64,000 nucleotides of DNA. Source: Polyporus tsugae. Its lineage: Eukaryota; Basidiomycota; Agaricomycetes; Polyporales; Polyporaceae. The stretch is taken from NCBI GenBank assembly GCA_024305745.1, contig JAHRBS010000015.1, positions 1-64,000 on the forward strand, read 5' to 3'. The position numbers and the translations under genes are program-made. The notes below the pieces were generated by a model. That model had not been told where the DNA came from, made no database searches, and saw only the letters and a program-made list of their open reading frames with translations. Every line of letters begins with the position of its first letter. Position 1 is the first letter of the stretch. Of the stretch, positions 11,853 through 23,956 are shown in pieces.

Positions 11853-13145
11853 ATGGCAACGACAAAGAGGCAGCTCGCGGTGCCCTCGAAGACGACCAAG
11901 TGGCACGCGACCATGTCGGACGCGCGCAAGCAGGAGGCGCTACAGTATAGCACAGGTGAGTTAGTGGCGTGCTCATTATGAAATGTTGCGCGACGTACTA
12001 ATATTGTTTTCTAGTTGGTCGGGGGACAAACAGTGTTTGCGTGCTACCGGGCTTTTTGTAAGTAGGACCGCCTGCCTGCCCGTGGCCGTGTGTACTAACA
12101 AGTACGAACGGTAGCATTTGGGTCGTGCCGCTGCAAATGACGCCAGATGCCGCAAGGACCCGCGGGCGGCACACCTTACAGCTCAAGAAGGTCGTCAAGA
12201 TCTACAAGCCCGCGGAGCAGAACCAGGTGAGTCCATATCCGTTGTGCGCAGAACGGGGAACGAGGATGCTAAAAAATATATTTGCAGTACCTGTACAGCT
12301 GCGAGAACTACATAAGGGGCCCCGATCTGGAGCGCATGGTCGACCACGATGACCCTGACACCGCGACGCTCCTCGCCTGCCTGGGGGGGCTGAACGAGTA
12401 CGTGAGGATGGAGGGCACCACGTATGTGTGGGAAACGCGGGTTGAAGATGTCATCGACAATGATGTCTCCACTCTGGACCTGGGCAATGCGGTGTTCCCT
12501 CCCCTCCTCCCCCACCAGCCGTACACGCACAGCGACCTGCAACTCCGGATGGGGGGAGCGGGAGGACACTGTGCGGGATGGGCCGCAATAGGTGTAAGCA
12601 CGCGGGCGCAGATGATGGTCTCGCAAGCATGCTAACCTTATGACCAGGCGCCATCCCGCGTATGCAAGCCGGGAGATGGATGTAGGTTACAAGGCCAGTA
12701 CCGCCCCCACAACGACCACATGAGGTGGTGCAAAGTGTGCCAGATATGGTACCACGTCAAATGCTTGGAAATGGTAAAGAGCGGCGAGGTGCACTACCTG
12801 CAGGAGGGCGACGCCAATGAGCAGCGGGACAACTGGTACCGCTGGAAGCACGCCGATGAAGCCAGGATCTCCCGCGCGCCGCGCACTGACACGCTGTACG
12901 ACGGGGCCCCATTCACGCTCGAGAAGATCCTCGTTGAGCTCAGGGCTGAGCGAGGCAGGCAAGGGCGGGGAGAGGACGCGGTCCTCCCGGATTTTGAGCA
13001 ATTTGTGAAGCATGTCATTGAGACTCAAGACATCCCGGAGGTGCATAGGGTGCGGCTGTGTGACGAGGTGTTGAGGTATACGCGCGATGCGCAGGCACAT
13101 AAGAGGTATCAGTGCGGCAGGTGTTTTTGTGCTGAATGCATCTAG
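11853..13145 (+). CDS. PHD-type zinc-finger protein
   Basis: Probable chromatin-associated protein of 353 aa. Exons 11853-11955, 12015-12057, 12115-12226, 12288-12593 and 12648-13145 join in phase; introns are 54-61 nt, one with a clear TACTAAC-like branch site. The C-terminal half holds a PHD-like finger: VCKPGDGCRLQGQYRPHND then MRWCKVCQIWYHVKCLE, i.e. C-x5-C, later C-x2-C-x4-H-x2-C. The preceding 200 residues (FIWVVPLQ... KKVVKIYKPAEQ ... YVWETRVEDV) sit where polypore relatives have a BAH-like domain; that part is inference. The last residues (RYQCGRCFCAECI) end at a stop inside what could also be a donor (GCAG/GTGTTT), so a further exon is possible. Confidence 0.75.
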
Positions 13146-13179
13146 ACAGATTTACCATACAATTGTATGACTAGCAGAC

Positions 13180-13461
13180 CAAGGCAAGCTCGTTGAGATA
13201 GCTGATGGAGTATCTGGAGACCCGAAGCCGAAGCGAATCGAGTCTGAGGAATCTCGTCAGCGTCGTGCGGAAGCCGTGAAGGGGGAGAGGAAGCAGCGCC
13301 GTACCAGGGATCAGCGACGCGAAGACATAGAAGCAGATGAATGTGTGGCAAAGGTTGAAGAACATCGAGTTCTGTGTGGCAGATGCCACGACTGGATCCA
13401 ACCGAACGATGCCAGCAGCAAATGGATCGGACCCTTGTCTCGCGCTTGTCTCGCCCGGTGA
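13180..13461 (+). CDS. basic Cys-motif fragment
   Basis: An open frame in a different phase from the PHD gene, reading RQRRAEAVKGERKQRR, REDIEADECVAKVEEHR and VLCGRCHDWIQ. The basic helix followed by C-x2-C-x2-W-I-Q resembles a motif common in unannotated polypore proteins. No start codon with good context is seen and the frame ends at 13461, so this is a fragment or an unresolved 3' part of the neighbour. Function unknown. Confidence 0.4.
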   Translation, partial: QGKLVEIADGVSGDPKPKRIESEESRQRRAEAVKGERKQRRTRDQRREDIEADECVAKVEEHRVLCGRCHDWIQPNDASSKWIGPLSRACLAR

Positions 13462-14339
13462 CTATTGGGATGTAATTACTTGGTACGACGGCAACCACAA
13501 CAGCAACATCACTCTCTCTACATCCTCGACCTTCGTGTGCTCCACTTGCTCCTCTGCATTAGCAGAAGTTCTCATTGCGTGGCGCGCGACCCCGAGCTTT
13601 CCCCCTTCCTCTCCAGCTGGGGCTCTGCGTGTATTTGTAAGCTCCGTGGCTTTGCTACCAGGTGTGTACTTAGCTTTACAGGTTAGACTATGGACTTGGG
13701 AGGACAGCACTCAGGATAGTGGTTGCAAGTCCAGCGGTGTTCGCCACCACCGCATTTGCTGGTTGGATCAAGGACCTGTTCCCCAGCCTAGTAGTGAGTA
13801 CGCCTGATGGAACAACTGTTCGCCCTATCCAAGAACCCCAGTTTTCAAAGCAAGTTGTCGGAGTCATTCCGTTCTGGTAGGATTTGACTCCCTGTTATAT
13901 GTAGTCTACGTATGTGTAGTGTACGCTAGCCCTCTCACAAATGTCAATAAGTATGATGATCTTCCTTTGCGTCCCAGCATTCTGCTCATGCTCGAACCAT
14001 GAGTGCGAGGCGGGGGTATTCCGTCCCCGCACCGCTGGCAAAGCCGCGCGCTGCAAGAATCTCACTCGGTGATTCATCAGTTCTGAATCGTCTGGACAGG
14101 CCGACTGACGCACCTCGCCCAGTTCTTGACCATATCGCCCGGGATTGACCGACATCACCTCGCCAACGTAGACCAGCCTTGTCTACTTGCAACTGCTTTG
14201 CCCTCTTCGACCTTTGGCCCCGTGCCCATGAAGACCCCGTAGACCAAGCAGTGATTGAACCTAGAGATCGACTCTTCGCGGATTTTGTGTCGCTAGGAAG
14301 GTCGCATGGGTTGTCTACTTCTTGGTTCACGCAGTGACT
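13462..14339. other. no identifiable gene
   Basis: Open frames are short and of low complexity. Nothing beyond them is recognisable. Confidence 0.35.
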
Positions 14340-14830
14340 TCTCGATCCTCGGTCAACGTGACTCGGAGTCCTAGAACAAAGACAAACATCAGCGCCTCGG
14401 AGAGGGTCCGGTCGCCTCCTTGGGTCACCAGAAGACGGCTTGAAGTAATGACGGTCTCCGAGTCAGGCAGTGCCTTCTCAGGCGCTTGAGATGCCATATT
14501 CAGACTGAGAATGCGGGGGGTTCGGATGTAGATGTAGTCCAGATGTAGTCACTCCAGGATTTGGAGCCACCGACCGAGAGCTTGGATGACGTCTTCGGAC
14601 AGGCCGAGAGAGGCATAGTATGTGGCGCCACCGGTGCGTGCGGAACGGCCATCGAATTCAGTGCGGGGGAGGATGTGAAACCGGCGATGCTCAAACCAGG
14701 AGCGAGTAGTGGTGGGAGCCGTCAGCGCAAAGGTCACAAGCATAGGGAGCACGAGGAATAAAGCTCTGTAGGGTGATCTGGGATTCGAATTCTTCGAAAT
14801 AATAGTACATTCTACGCAGGCACGTGGCCC
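14340..14830 (-). pseudogene. tyrosine recombinase remnant (Ngaro/DIRS/Crypton type)
   Basis: The minus strand carries the C-terminal part of a transposon tyrosine recombinase: NPRSPYRALFL, then TTTRSWFEHRRFHIL, then GRSARTGGATYYASLGL and EDVIQALGRW. The family catalytic motif HSxRxGGAT appears as GRSARTGGAT, so the His is replaced. TGA at 14549-14551 cuts the frame just after GRW; the expected tail (DYIYIRTPRI, with the catalytic Tyr region) follows in the same frame. Neither the reverse transcriptase nor element ends were found. It is dead, and its exact superfamily is not certain. Confidence 0.65.
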
Positions 14831-14999
14831 CAATGGAGTCGTGCGGTCAACCGCAAGCAGAAACATGTCCGGGGTCAAACATGACACAACAAACTGCGAC
14901 CATGCGACACGTCTCGTAGCGCAGTGTGAGGCGAGGGGAGCAACCAAAGGACAGCGAGACATGGTCGCAGCTAACCGGGCAGGCGAAGTAAAAGATCCT

Positions 15000-15300
15000 C
15001 TGGATGACAGAGAAACTGGACCGTTATTACCTGAGCGAGCAAGGGTGCAATGAGACGTACCGAGCTCCTGAGACGTTGACATGCGAACACGACACCAACA
15101 AATTCCAGAGGCCGCACAGAGAGCGTGAGTGCGAGCCAGATGCGGCTGCGTGGACAGCGCGCAGTGAGCCGCAAGCAGCGGAGAGGCTCCTAGCGCCATC
15201 TCTCAAACCACCCGGCGCCTGCTGGCCGGCCGCACGTACTGCTTGCCCGCGACAAATGAAAGACTAGGCTAGCCATTGTCGCCTGGCATAGGCATAGTAA
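15000..15300 (+). repeat. dispersed repeat, diverged copy D
   Basis: Matches copy B in two blocks: GACGTACCGAGCTCCTGAGA near 15055 (compare 5120) and ACCACCCGGCGCCTGCTGGC with GGCTAGCCATTGTCG near 15210-15280. The middle is rearranged. Confidence 0.6.
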
Positions 15301-17085
15301 GCGGGACCCTGGGGGCCCCGTCCCTCGAGGTAGAAGATGGTGGTGGAAACTACGGTCAATCTTCAAGTGGATTGGATAAGCATCGAGGTATGCCTGGATC
15401 GTCCTTGATATTCAGGCAGGGAATTGTGGAGAAGGGATGATAGCATTAGGATCTCTGACAGTCAGGGCGGACTTCAATTGTGCGGAGACAACACAACCGC
15501 TAAGGAGAACGCAAAGGAAGACGTACCTCTACAGAGCCATAACCGCAGAGGCGAACGGTGGACGTGCAGACGATAGCGCTTGTAACACAACATATCCTCG
15601 ATGGTTGAGCCAAGATGGAGGAGAAGGGACGACCCGAACGACAACGGCAAGTGGTTGGAGTCAACGGGGCTAGGCAGGTGAGTCTCCTGGGACTATGAAG
15701 AGGCCATCGCAACATTATTTCCCGCACGAGAAGGAGTGTGACGAACGGCGGCATCCAATGCCCCGCGAATAAGATTGTGGACCTGATCCGCTGACACCCT
15801 CCTCTACCTTTGCCTCTGCGACAATCCGTGCAACCTCCCAGAACTCATGATCTACTTGAAACCGAAGGTAAAACTGCCAAGTGCTTATCGGTGACGGTGA
15901 TTGTATAGAACTCCTGTGAGAGAGCGAGATGGTGTTGTAAGATGAGTACCCGACGTAAACAATGTCACTGAAGAACATACCTCGTCCATCTGGAAATCTA
16001 CCCTCACGTCGGGCACCATGATGACAATAGGCGGATTGGCACAGAAATCGCCGTCGACAAATTCAGAGATGAGAAGAGCATCTAGTGTTGAAGGCTTACA
16101 AGATTGGACTTCACGTCAGAAAATATGGCACATACTGCGGCCCAGCACGTGGACTCTGCGCCCTGTTTTCCTGCTGCCGAGTATGTGACCATCACGCATA
16201 TCTTTAGTATACCATATGCCGGGCATTGAGAACGCAACGAATGCCTGCCTGGAGCAACTCGTCAGCACATGAGAGCGTAGTTGAAGTCGGAGACTCACTG
16301 GTGCAAAGACATGACAGAGCTTCTTACAGATGCTGACAGAGGCAGCGAAAGAGGATGCACGATGGGCAAGCCTCCTTCGTCCTTGGGGAGGATATGGGCG
16401 GGAAATGGGTGCGATACACATAATATCCACTGTTTCAGGCCGAAGCGCCAACAAAACAAAGGATATTATATGTTTCCTCGCCATTTCTTGCCCATCTCCT
16501 CTGGGGGGAAAAGGCCGTTTGCCCGTCGTGATGATAAACATTTGGGGGACAAAGAGGATCCTAACACAACCCGCATGAGTAAGATCAACAATAGTGAAGC
16601 GGCCACAGGCACAGATCTGCTGGAGCAACCGCAGATGATGAAGGAAAATCGTGGCAAGCGATGCGAGACAGAGTGAATACATTGGGCCATGGGTTTGCCG
16701 AATGGAACATGACGGGACGATGTAAGTACTCACGCACGGGAAACGCAACAACAACGCAACGAGTCAGGCCAAGCAAGAGGAAGGAAATGTCGAGCTCGGT
16801 GCGACGAAGAGCCCTGAGAATTGCGGATTGTTACTACCCACCATGCACAATAAGGGGACGTTGCATACCTAGCTCAGGACGTGAGGGGTCCCTGATCTAT
16901 TGCGGTGTTATTCATCGGGCGGGGACACACACGAGGCGGTCGGGCATCGAGGGGCTGCGCCGCGAGCGGGATGGGAGCCAGAGCGGGAACATGGACGTAG
17001 ACGGGCGATAGGGAGAGGCAAAGCGGCGAACAGGAGACGAGAGGCAAGACTAGGCAGGGAGGGTGGTGGTCGAAGCTGGAGGCGC
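15301..17085. other. no identifiable gene
   Basis: A minus-strand frame at 16116-16754 has hydrophobic runs (PMYSLCLASLATIFLHHL) and could be a degenerate membrane-protein gene, but no splice model holds. Nothing else recognised. Confidence 0.3.
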
Positions 17086-17407
17086 GAAGACGCGACGGCG
17101 GGGACGGGGCAAGAGCGCACCACAGAGCTGCTAGCACCAACTCCAGCACCACCCGGCGCCCCTCTGGCTGGTCGCACGCTTGCGAACGACCAGCCTAGAC
17201 GGAATCGCACTGGGCTAGCCATCGTCGTCGAACATAGCGGGCGGGATGGTGGGAGCCTTGGCCCTCACGGCCTCAAAGCCAGAAGGTGAGAGGCGGTGAC
17301 AAGCTTAAGGGCGGTGAGCTGGCCGCACAGTGGGAACTGACATTAGCTAATTGAGTTTGTAATCCCCGGGCATCTCCTGCCATCTCCGGCATTAATACCT
17401 GATATGG
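17086..17407 (+). repeat. dispersed repeat, young copy C
   Basis: Near-identical partner of 5240-5568. The flanking sequences on both sides differ between the two copies, so this is transposition or duplication of the unit itself and not of a larger block. Confidence 0.85.
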
Positions 17408-18420
17408 ATATGGCACCTCAAGTGCCTGATGTTGACCTAGTCTCATACCACAAAACCATCCACTCGGCACCGTGGACGTGTGAGGGGTTTGGTACGAACC
17501 TAGATGTTGACCAGGGTTTCAGCGACGCTGCATGTGCACTAGCCTCTGCCGACGCAGACGTGATCTCATGGTAACTAGTGACATCTTCCACGATCGTGCC
17601 TCTGTTATGGTCGCAGCGATGAATTTACACAGCCGCTTTCTTTTGTGCGCTGAACTTCAGGCCCCTAAGCCTCCAGAAATCGTACGCCATGTCTTCTTGC
17701 CTGACTCCATTCCCACTTCCCGGGTCCCGCATTCTTCACATCTCATGGCCAAGCAAGTCCCTTGTGTTTGCAGTGAATGCTCCCAGTCCGTATGCCCCGG
17801 GCCGACAACACATGGAGGACGTGCGTCGCCATCGGGAAGTGTCGGGACCGAGAAAAGATTGCCCAGAAAGGGATCGAAGGGGCCATTCTGCTCTACAGCG
17901 CTGGTATGGTCTTTGGTTCGAAGCTGCTGTGTTTCGCCCCACTGAAATCCTTGTCGATGGCAGATTGTCGTACCGACTGTCCACGGCCTCTGCAGTCACA
18001 GACTGCCATGCCCCCGAGAGAAGCTAAGGAAGCATGTAAGTATGCCGCTAATTGACCCTGACAAGTCCTGATGTAGTTTGATCCGAATCGAGCATGAAAA
18101 GGGGCCATTTCACCCCCGGGAGGGGTTCGTCAAAGAAGGTTCATCCTCACGCAACTTGCCTGAGGTCAGTCCGTACCGAATCTGTTATTCGCACTTACTA
18201 ACCCGAGGAAGGCAGGACAACATTGTCTCTGTGGCAGATCGGATGCGCACGCTCTCCGCAATTCAAGGCGAGCTCGATAGTTGTCGATGCAGTTTCAACC
18301 CAGCTGGCGCCCTCAAGTTTATCTCCCTACCAGAGTCCTGCAGCAAAAAGCCGACTGAGCTTCACTGTGCCGACTCGAAAAGCTTACGAGTCATACAGAT
18401 CAATTTCTAGGTGGCTTCAC
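17408..18420 (+). other. degenerate coding traces
   Basis: A frame starting MAPQVPDVDLVSYHKTIHS at 17411 is followed by frames with a C-x-C-x2-C motif (KQVPCVCSECSQSVCPG) and REKIAQKGIEGAILLYSAG. The order resembles the N-terminal zone of proteins linked to KDZ-type transposons, but the pieces are in three frames. Treated as a remnant; identification is weak. Confidence 0.25.
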
Positions 18421-20106
18421 AAACAGCAACACTCTCGGAAATTGCTGCTGTACACGAGGAGGGATAGTCCACGAGTCGTACAACTTATACATCTGTCCGG
18501 CCCACCGTCACCATCAATCGCCCGCCTCCGTCGATCCACCAACGAGAATACGCTGTCGAAGTCCGGGACATCGCTGATGTCGACGAGGTAGATGACGGCA
18601 AAATTCTAGACCTTGTGCGAGAGAAAGTCCGTGCCCACCGCGACGCCGTGCGCAGGTTGGAAAACCACGTGGCGAGACCACGTGGCAGCTCCACGTGGCG
18701 ACTCCAACCAACCAAGTCCCCACATCCGCACTGTATACGTTGGTCGTCTCTAGTAGACTCTAACTTCCCTACTCCTCGCGTCATCAACCTGCTGCCACCG
18801 CACATGCTCATATAAGCAAGACTTATGGTGTGTTCGTAAGGAGAGGTGTTGGCTACATGGTCAGTTACTTATGACGTCTCGTTCGACTGTTTGCGTGCTA
18901 ACCTGCTCCGGTTGGCATTCGTGTGGGTTAGTGGTCCGCGTGTCGTATGTGCACGACCACTGGTACGACGTCGTACTTGCGGCCGAGTTCCCAGACGAAC
19001 TGATGATTGTTCTGGTTCCGCCCCTGGCCAGGCGGGAAGTGTGCGGTGAGCCTCTTCGTTGCTTTTACGTCATGTGGATTCTTTGCAAGGGGCCTCACCT
19101 TCCGTTCCACGTCTAGCGGCTGTGGCATCTGTTCTTTAATGGGATGCAGTGATCTCGCAAGTGGGAAGTTATCCAACACCGTAGTGACCGCTTTACAGGG
19201 TGCCGAAATATCTCGTGATCCGTGGCTCAGGCTGTCCATCCCTTAGTATGATCTCGACGTCCACAGCACTACATGGCCGGCTCAACGGGGCCAGTCGGCC
19301 ATGAGCCCCCTCCTCGATTTGGGAACTCGTGCACAGCCACGTACTTAACGCCTGTGGGATGGACAGAAATGACATCATGCCTACATGTGCTGACCGCAAA
19401 TGGATAAGTGCCGTCGGAGCATGGCCCAGAGTCATAGACGGGGACTTACGAGATCCATAGACCCTTTTAAGGCCACCTGTAATGAGTCAGGGAGGTTGAA
19501 CTTCTCGAACTACCTATCTCTATTGAATCGGAACATCAGTCGAAGCGTATAGCACCCTTTGAGCATGCGGTTGCTACGCTATCCTCCTCGGCGGCAGGTG
19601 TCCCTGATGATCGATCTATTTGAACCTCCTGAGTTCGACCTATTGACTGCGAAACGGCGCGCCCGTCTCACGAGGTTTACACGATGCGGGCTTCTCAATT
19701 GAAGACTCCTGGTTGTCCAAGGTTACCATAATACTCCTGGTTGCCGATGACTGCAGGTCACATTTCAAATTATGTGCAAGGCCGTGACTCGTGACATGTC
19801 GAACAGAACGGATTGCCAAATTCTGCTTGGATATTACCCGACCATCTGTCCTCGCCGGAATAGGCCAGAACATGGACGGATATGGGAGAAGGCAACCACT
19901 GCACATTGCCGAGGACACAATGTTTCCATTATGCAACCAAGAACTCGGACCCTCTCCCACTGACGGGCCTAAGCGACCCCAAACACTGCTCGAAGTCGAG
20001 ATGTTTTACGTCTATCGCACCGCTGCAAACGACGTGGCTATCCACGCTGCATAGCGAAATAAAGGAGTGGACGGCAGCCAGCGTTCCTCCACCTTCGACG
20101 TTCCCG
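18421..20106. other. intergenic; upstream of the next gene
   Basis: No gene recognised. The last part (about 19940-20020: CTCTCCCACTGAC, CTGCTCGAAGTCGAGATG) resembles 34880-34945 upstream of the paralogue at 35047, so it probably holds a conserved promoter. Confidence 0.4.
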
Positions 20107-21999
20107 ATGGACCCATACGACTCCGCGGCGGCCGATGGCACGTACTTTGCTGACCAGCTTGACGAGCAGCCTCTGATGTTACCCGGTAAGTTCAATGTTA
20201 TCCTGTTCCGACAGCCCGTCGACGAATCACGCTGAGACGTCGACACGCTAGGCCGCTCTGCCACTCTGCTGGCTGGTGTTCCCCAGTCTTCGATGCCTCC
20301 GATGGACCTGTACAACCCCCCGGCTGGTGGCACATACTATGGTGGCGCGCCCGATGAGCAGTTTGCGACGATACCCGGTAAGTTCAATGTTATCCTGTTC
20401 CGGAAGACAAATTCCACTGAGACGCCGACACGGTAGGCAATCCTGGCACACTCTCGGTCAGTGGGTCCGAGTCCTCTGAGGCTCCGGAGGCTCCGCAGGT
20501 GCGCATCCCAATGATCATGTTCAAACTCGCCTATCCCGACCAGCCTCAGGCTAACGGTACTGAACTCCCTGACATACTCGACACCGGCTGTTTCGTCGTG
20601 CGACTAGGTCTCCATTACATCCGATTGCTCTATGACGCCAAACGAAACCTCTTTATTCTGTCTGACACGAACGATCATGTACGAGTTGCATCCAAGGTGT
20701 TCCAAGTACAGTCGACCCTTCACGGGCCGATGCGGGCGGAGATGGTGGTCAGACTCAAAAGAAATCTCGACATGTGTGTCACCTTTCTATCGCGCTCTCC
20801 TCCACCATGTTCAATAATTTTCTTTACACCTGTGCAGAACGCTCAAGAGATTTCAAGAGTGGTACCAGTCTTGGAATGCAAACCCCACGGGCCATGCATC
20901 CATTGAAGATGCAGCAAAGGCATTGAGTGAAGAAGCCGGTAAGTCGCTATATATCTCTTATTCTTATGTGTACTGACATCGCGACCAAGCACGTCACTTT
21001 TCCGAAGAATGGCAGGAGGTTTTCATCTTCGTCTTCGGCGTGGTCCCCGAGGTATGGGGGCTACGGATGTCGCCCAGCGACTCAGGCGCAGCCCCATCGA
21101 CATCGTCAGCTCCTTGCGGCGGCCGCCGCAAGAAAGGCAAGGCTGTCAATAGGTCCAACCCAGGACTATCTGACGCACAACACTGGCAGGCCATCCCCCC
21201 GATACTTACCTTTGCATTGCCCCTCACTCCGGAATCAATGTCAGGCCGCAAGAGCATGCCCCAAAAGGCACCGACTCTACTCAACGCCAACGGTTTGTCC
21301 CTGGGTCTCCCCGCCCTCAATGCTGCTGCTCAGGCAGCTCAAGCGTCCCACTCCCTGCCTGAATCATCGTTGGGTTCCGACGCTCTACCCACAGGGCATC
21401 CGCTCCCACACGGTGGCCCGCAGTCCCAGTTTGTCCATCACGATTCCCCTAACCTCACTATCCCCGCGGCTTTCCCCGGCCCACCTTTCGTTCCCCAACC
21501 GTCCTCTGACGCCGACGTATCCCCTGCAACTGGTGATGTTCCATCGCTGCCAGATCTCGACAACTTTGACTTGTCAACGCTTGCACAGGACTTAGCGACC
21601 GCGACCCAGTTCACTCTTCCCAGAATGAACGCCTTTGCGGAGGCGACTGCTCGTCTCGAACGGGGTATGGGTAGCTCCAGGCAGAATGTGCCTTCAATAT
21701 CGGGGTCGTTCAGCATCGATATTCCTGCTATGGAGCAACACACTCTACAGTGGAATCAGTTTGTCGAGGACTACGCCCAAGTGAAAGAGACTCACGTCGC
21801 TCCGATATGGGACGTGGTTCGCTACATGGGACAGTGGCATGCAGTGTATTTGGAGCTCATGATGTATCTCGAGATCGAAGAGATGGCGATTCACCCAGCC
21901 ACCCAGTCCCAGGAAGACATCATGGTCAACTGCGCGCACTTCCTCACGAGCTTAGTCATCCGTAAGAGGCGGCGGCTCCGACCTCAACCTGAGGACTAA
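20107..21999 (+). CDS. unrecognised protein, family member A
   Basis: A 550-aa protein in five exons: 20107-20185, 20252-20377, 20437-20773, 20838-20938 and 20990-21999, all in phase (introns 51-66 nt). Exons 1 and 2 encode related pieces (MDPYDSAAADGTYFADQ and MDLYNPPAGGTYYGGAP) and each is followed by an intron starting with the same 25-nt stretch, i.e. a tandem exon+intron duplication. The middle (RLGLHYIRLLYDAKRN, RFQEWYQSWN, VVPEVWGLR) aligns with the gene at 35047 (RDICVQLFGFPKHKRK, EFLRWKHTW, HIPEIWGIG), with matching intron phases. A Pro/Ser-rich linker and a helical, acidic/aromatic C-terminus follow; the end is KRRRLRPQ, a possible nuclear signal. I do not recognise a domain. The frame stays open upstream of the chosen ATG. 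Confidence 0.75.
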
Positions 22000-23956
22000 G
22001 AAGGCATCATTTGGTGTGTGATTTGCCCATTATTCTCTTAGCTGTAGCTGACTCCGGTGGATACTACTAGTGTTCGTCGACACCTTCCATATCCCCACCC
22101 TTGTCAGGCTCGCTGTTTGCGCTCGCTTCACGCCCTGTAGAAATGTCTGTCTGTCGTCGCTATGCCACACTCTCTATCCTCTGTCTTTCTTAGCTGCTCC
22201 TACAACCATCTCGTCGTTGTCGCATATCCCGAGCCTCATAGTTAGTTGTACTATCCGCCGTCGTATCGCTTCCTCCACGGAAAGTCTATCGCCCCCTTCC
22301 TCAGAACTGCTCAAGGTTGTATACGCGCTACCACTTACGTCTGTGTCTCTGAATTTCGCTGTGAAATTTGTATGCATTTAGTATGAGATTCCATCAATGG
22401 ACTCCGAGTTCATCTAGTAGCACGAATGCGCATGCTGCCAGCTGATGGAACCAAATCTGGGAAACTAAGCGCCAGGCGACCTAATCCACAACCATTACTT
22501 ATGGTATCGGTGCTGAGTCTCCTTCGGGTCCCTGTGTCACCCAGCTTCACCGAGTAGCTATCTGTCTCGCTCTAATATTCGTCCACGCTCAATGTCAGCC
22601 CAGCTGCCAAGTCGCCTGCGAATATCTCAATGTCCACACCACTCCTCAGGCATTCCAACTCACCCAACACTCTCGTATCTGGCCGCGCTCGCTACGCCAC
22701 AGCTGGAGCCTTCAAAAGTCAGGGTACGTCTGCGAAGGCATCCTACGCGGGCTCGCTTTTGCCTCCATTGCTTCTCGCCCTTGCATTGACTGATCTGACT
22801 GCTTAGATGGTGTCGTACCACGGTGCTAGGACGACGAGATGGGTAGCAAGAAGGATAGATGGGATGACAACAGAGAGGGCATGAAGATGTGGAGCCTTGT
22901 GGGGCATGCGGCTTGTGAAGCGCAAATCGATGGAAGTGGGTCACTCCCGAGCATACGGTGGCCCCATGCCGTCCACACCCAAGAAGGCGTCCCTGCTATG
23001 ACAACTCTCGCGCTTTCGGCCTCTTTGAAGACCTTCTCCATGTCCCTCCGACACAATTCCACCTGTCGCCCATCTAGGTGGCGTATCACTTGCTTCCACG
23101 GGACCAGTTCGTCAATCTCGGCGGTGGAACTCGTCGCGCTCGAGCAATGTTACTCCGCTCGGCACCCACCGCGGTGACCGGGTATGCACCCAACCTCACG
23201 TCTGGTGTGTCTGTGGAGGCGACGAGTAAGTCGTCTCCCTTTGGCTTCCCTCGACGTTCTCGAAAAAGACGACCAGAAGGACAACGCCATTATATATCAG
23301 CTTACCTTCCGTATCCTCAATTCTCTCTCGCACCATCTACCTCATACCTAGTCGCGATCCTGAAAGGCCTCCTCCACTTGATCTCACTTCTCAATCCTCT
23401 ACTAGACTCGCGGAGGGCAATTTATGCCGCAGGACTTGTTGGTTGCGGTCAGTCAAAGTGTTGTACGAAACTTGGCCCTCGAGCCAGACGCCGCGAGCTC
23501 TGAAGGCTTTGCCTTCTCCCACCTAGTAACAGGCCCAGGCAGTCGTCGACCATTGCCTGTCCTTGTTCCCTATTTATTGGTAGTCTGCATACAACAATCC
23601 CGCACTAGTAATCTCTTCCGAGTACATTTGAGCTCAAATCATGACCACGATCCTGGGCGAGCCCCATGGAATTGAGCCATACGTGCTTGAAAACATGTAT
23701 ATATTATGCCAATGATATCGCAATGCATGATCAATAGTCACGGTCACGTACATTATGCACCGGAAAACTGCAGGCAAAGGAAGGAGGAGCCATGGGAGGT
23801 GGAAAGAGCATGCGCACGGGAATTAGGACGATTCTCGTATGACAGTCACTTAGGCTTGGTAGATACAGGCGTACCGGATACATGACAAAGGAAGACAGGA
23901 TGGAAGACCGTCAGCGACGTAAGCAGGTGACTAACTCGAGGGCAACTCACGTCTTG
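22000..23956. other. 3' flank and unassigned DNA
   Basis: 22000-22400 is pyrimidine-rich and probably 3' UTR of gene A. Between 22590 and 23680 open frames on both strands are short; one (23078-23500) reads plausibly but has no recognisable motif. No gene called. Confidence 0.35.
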
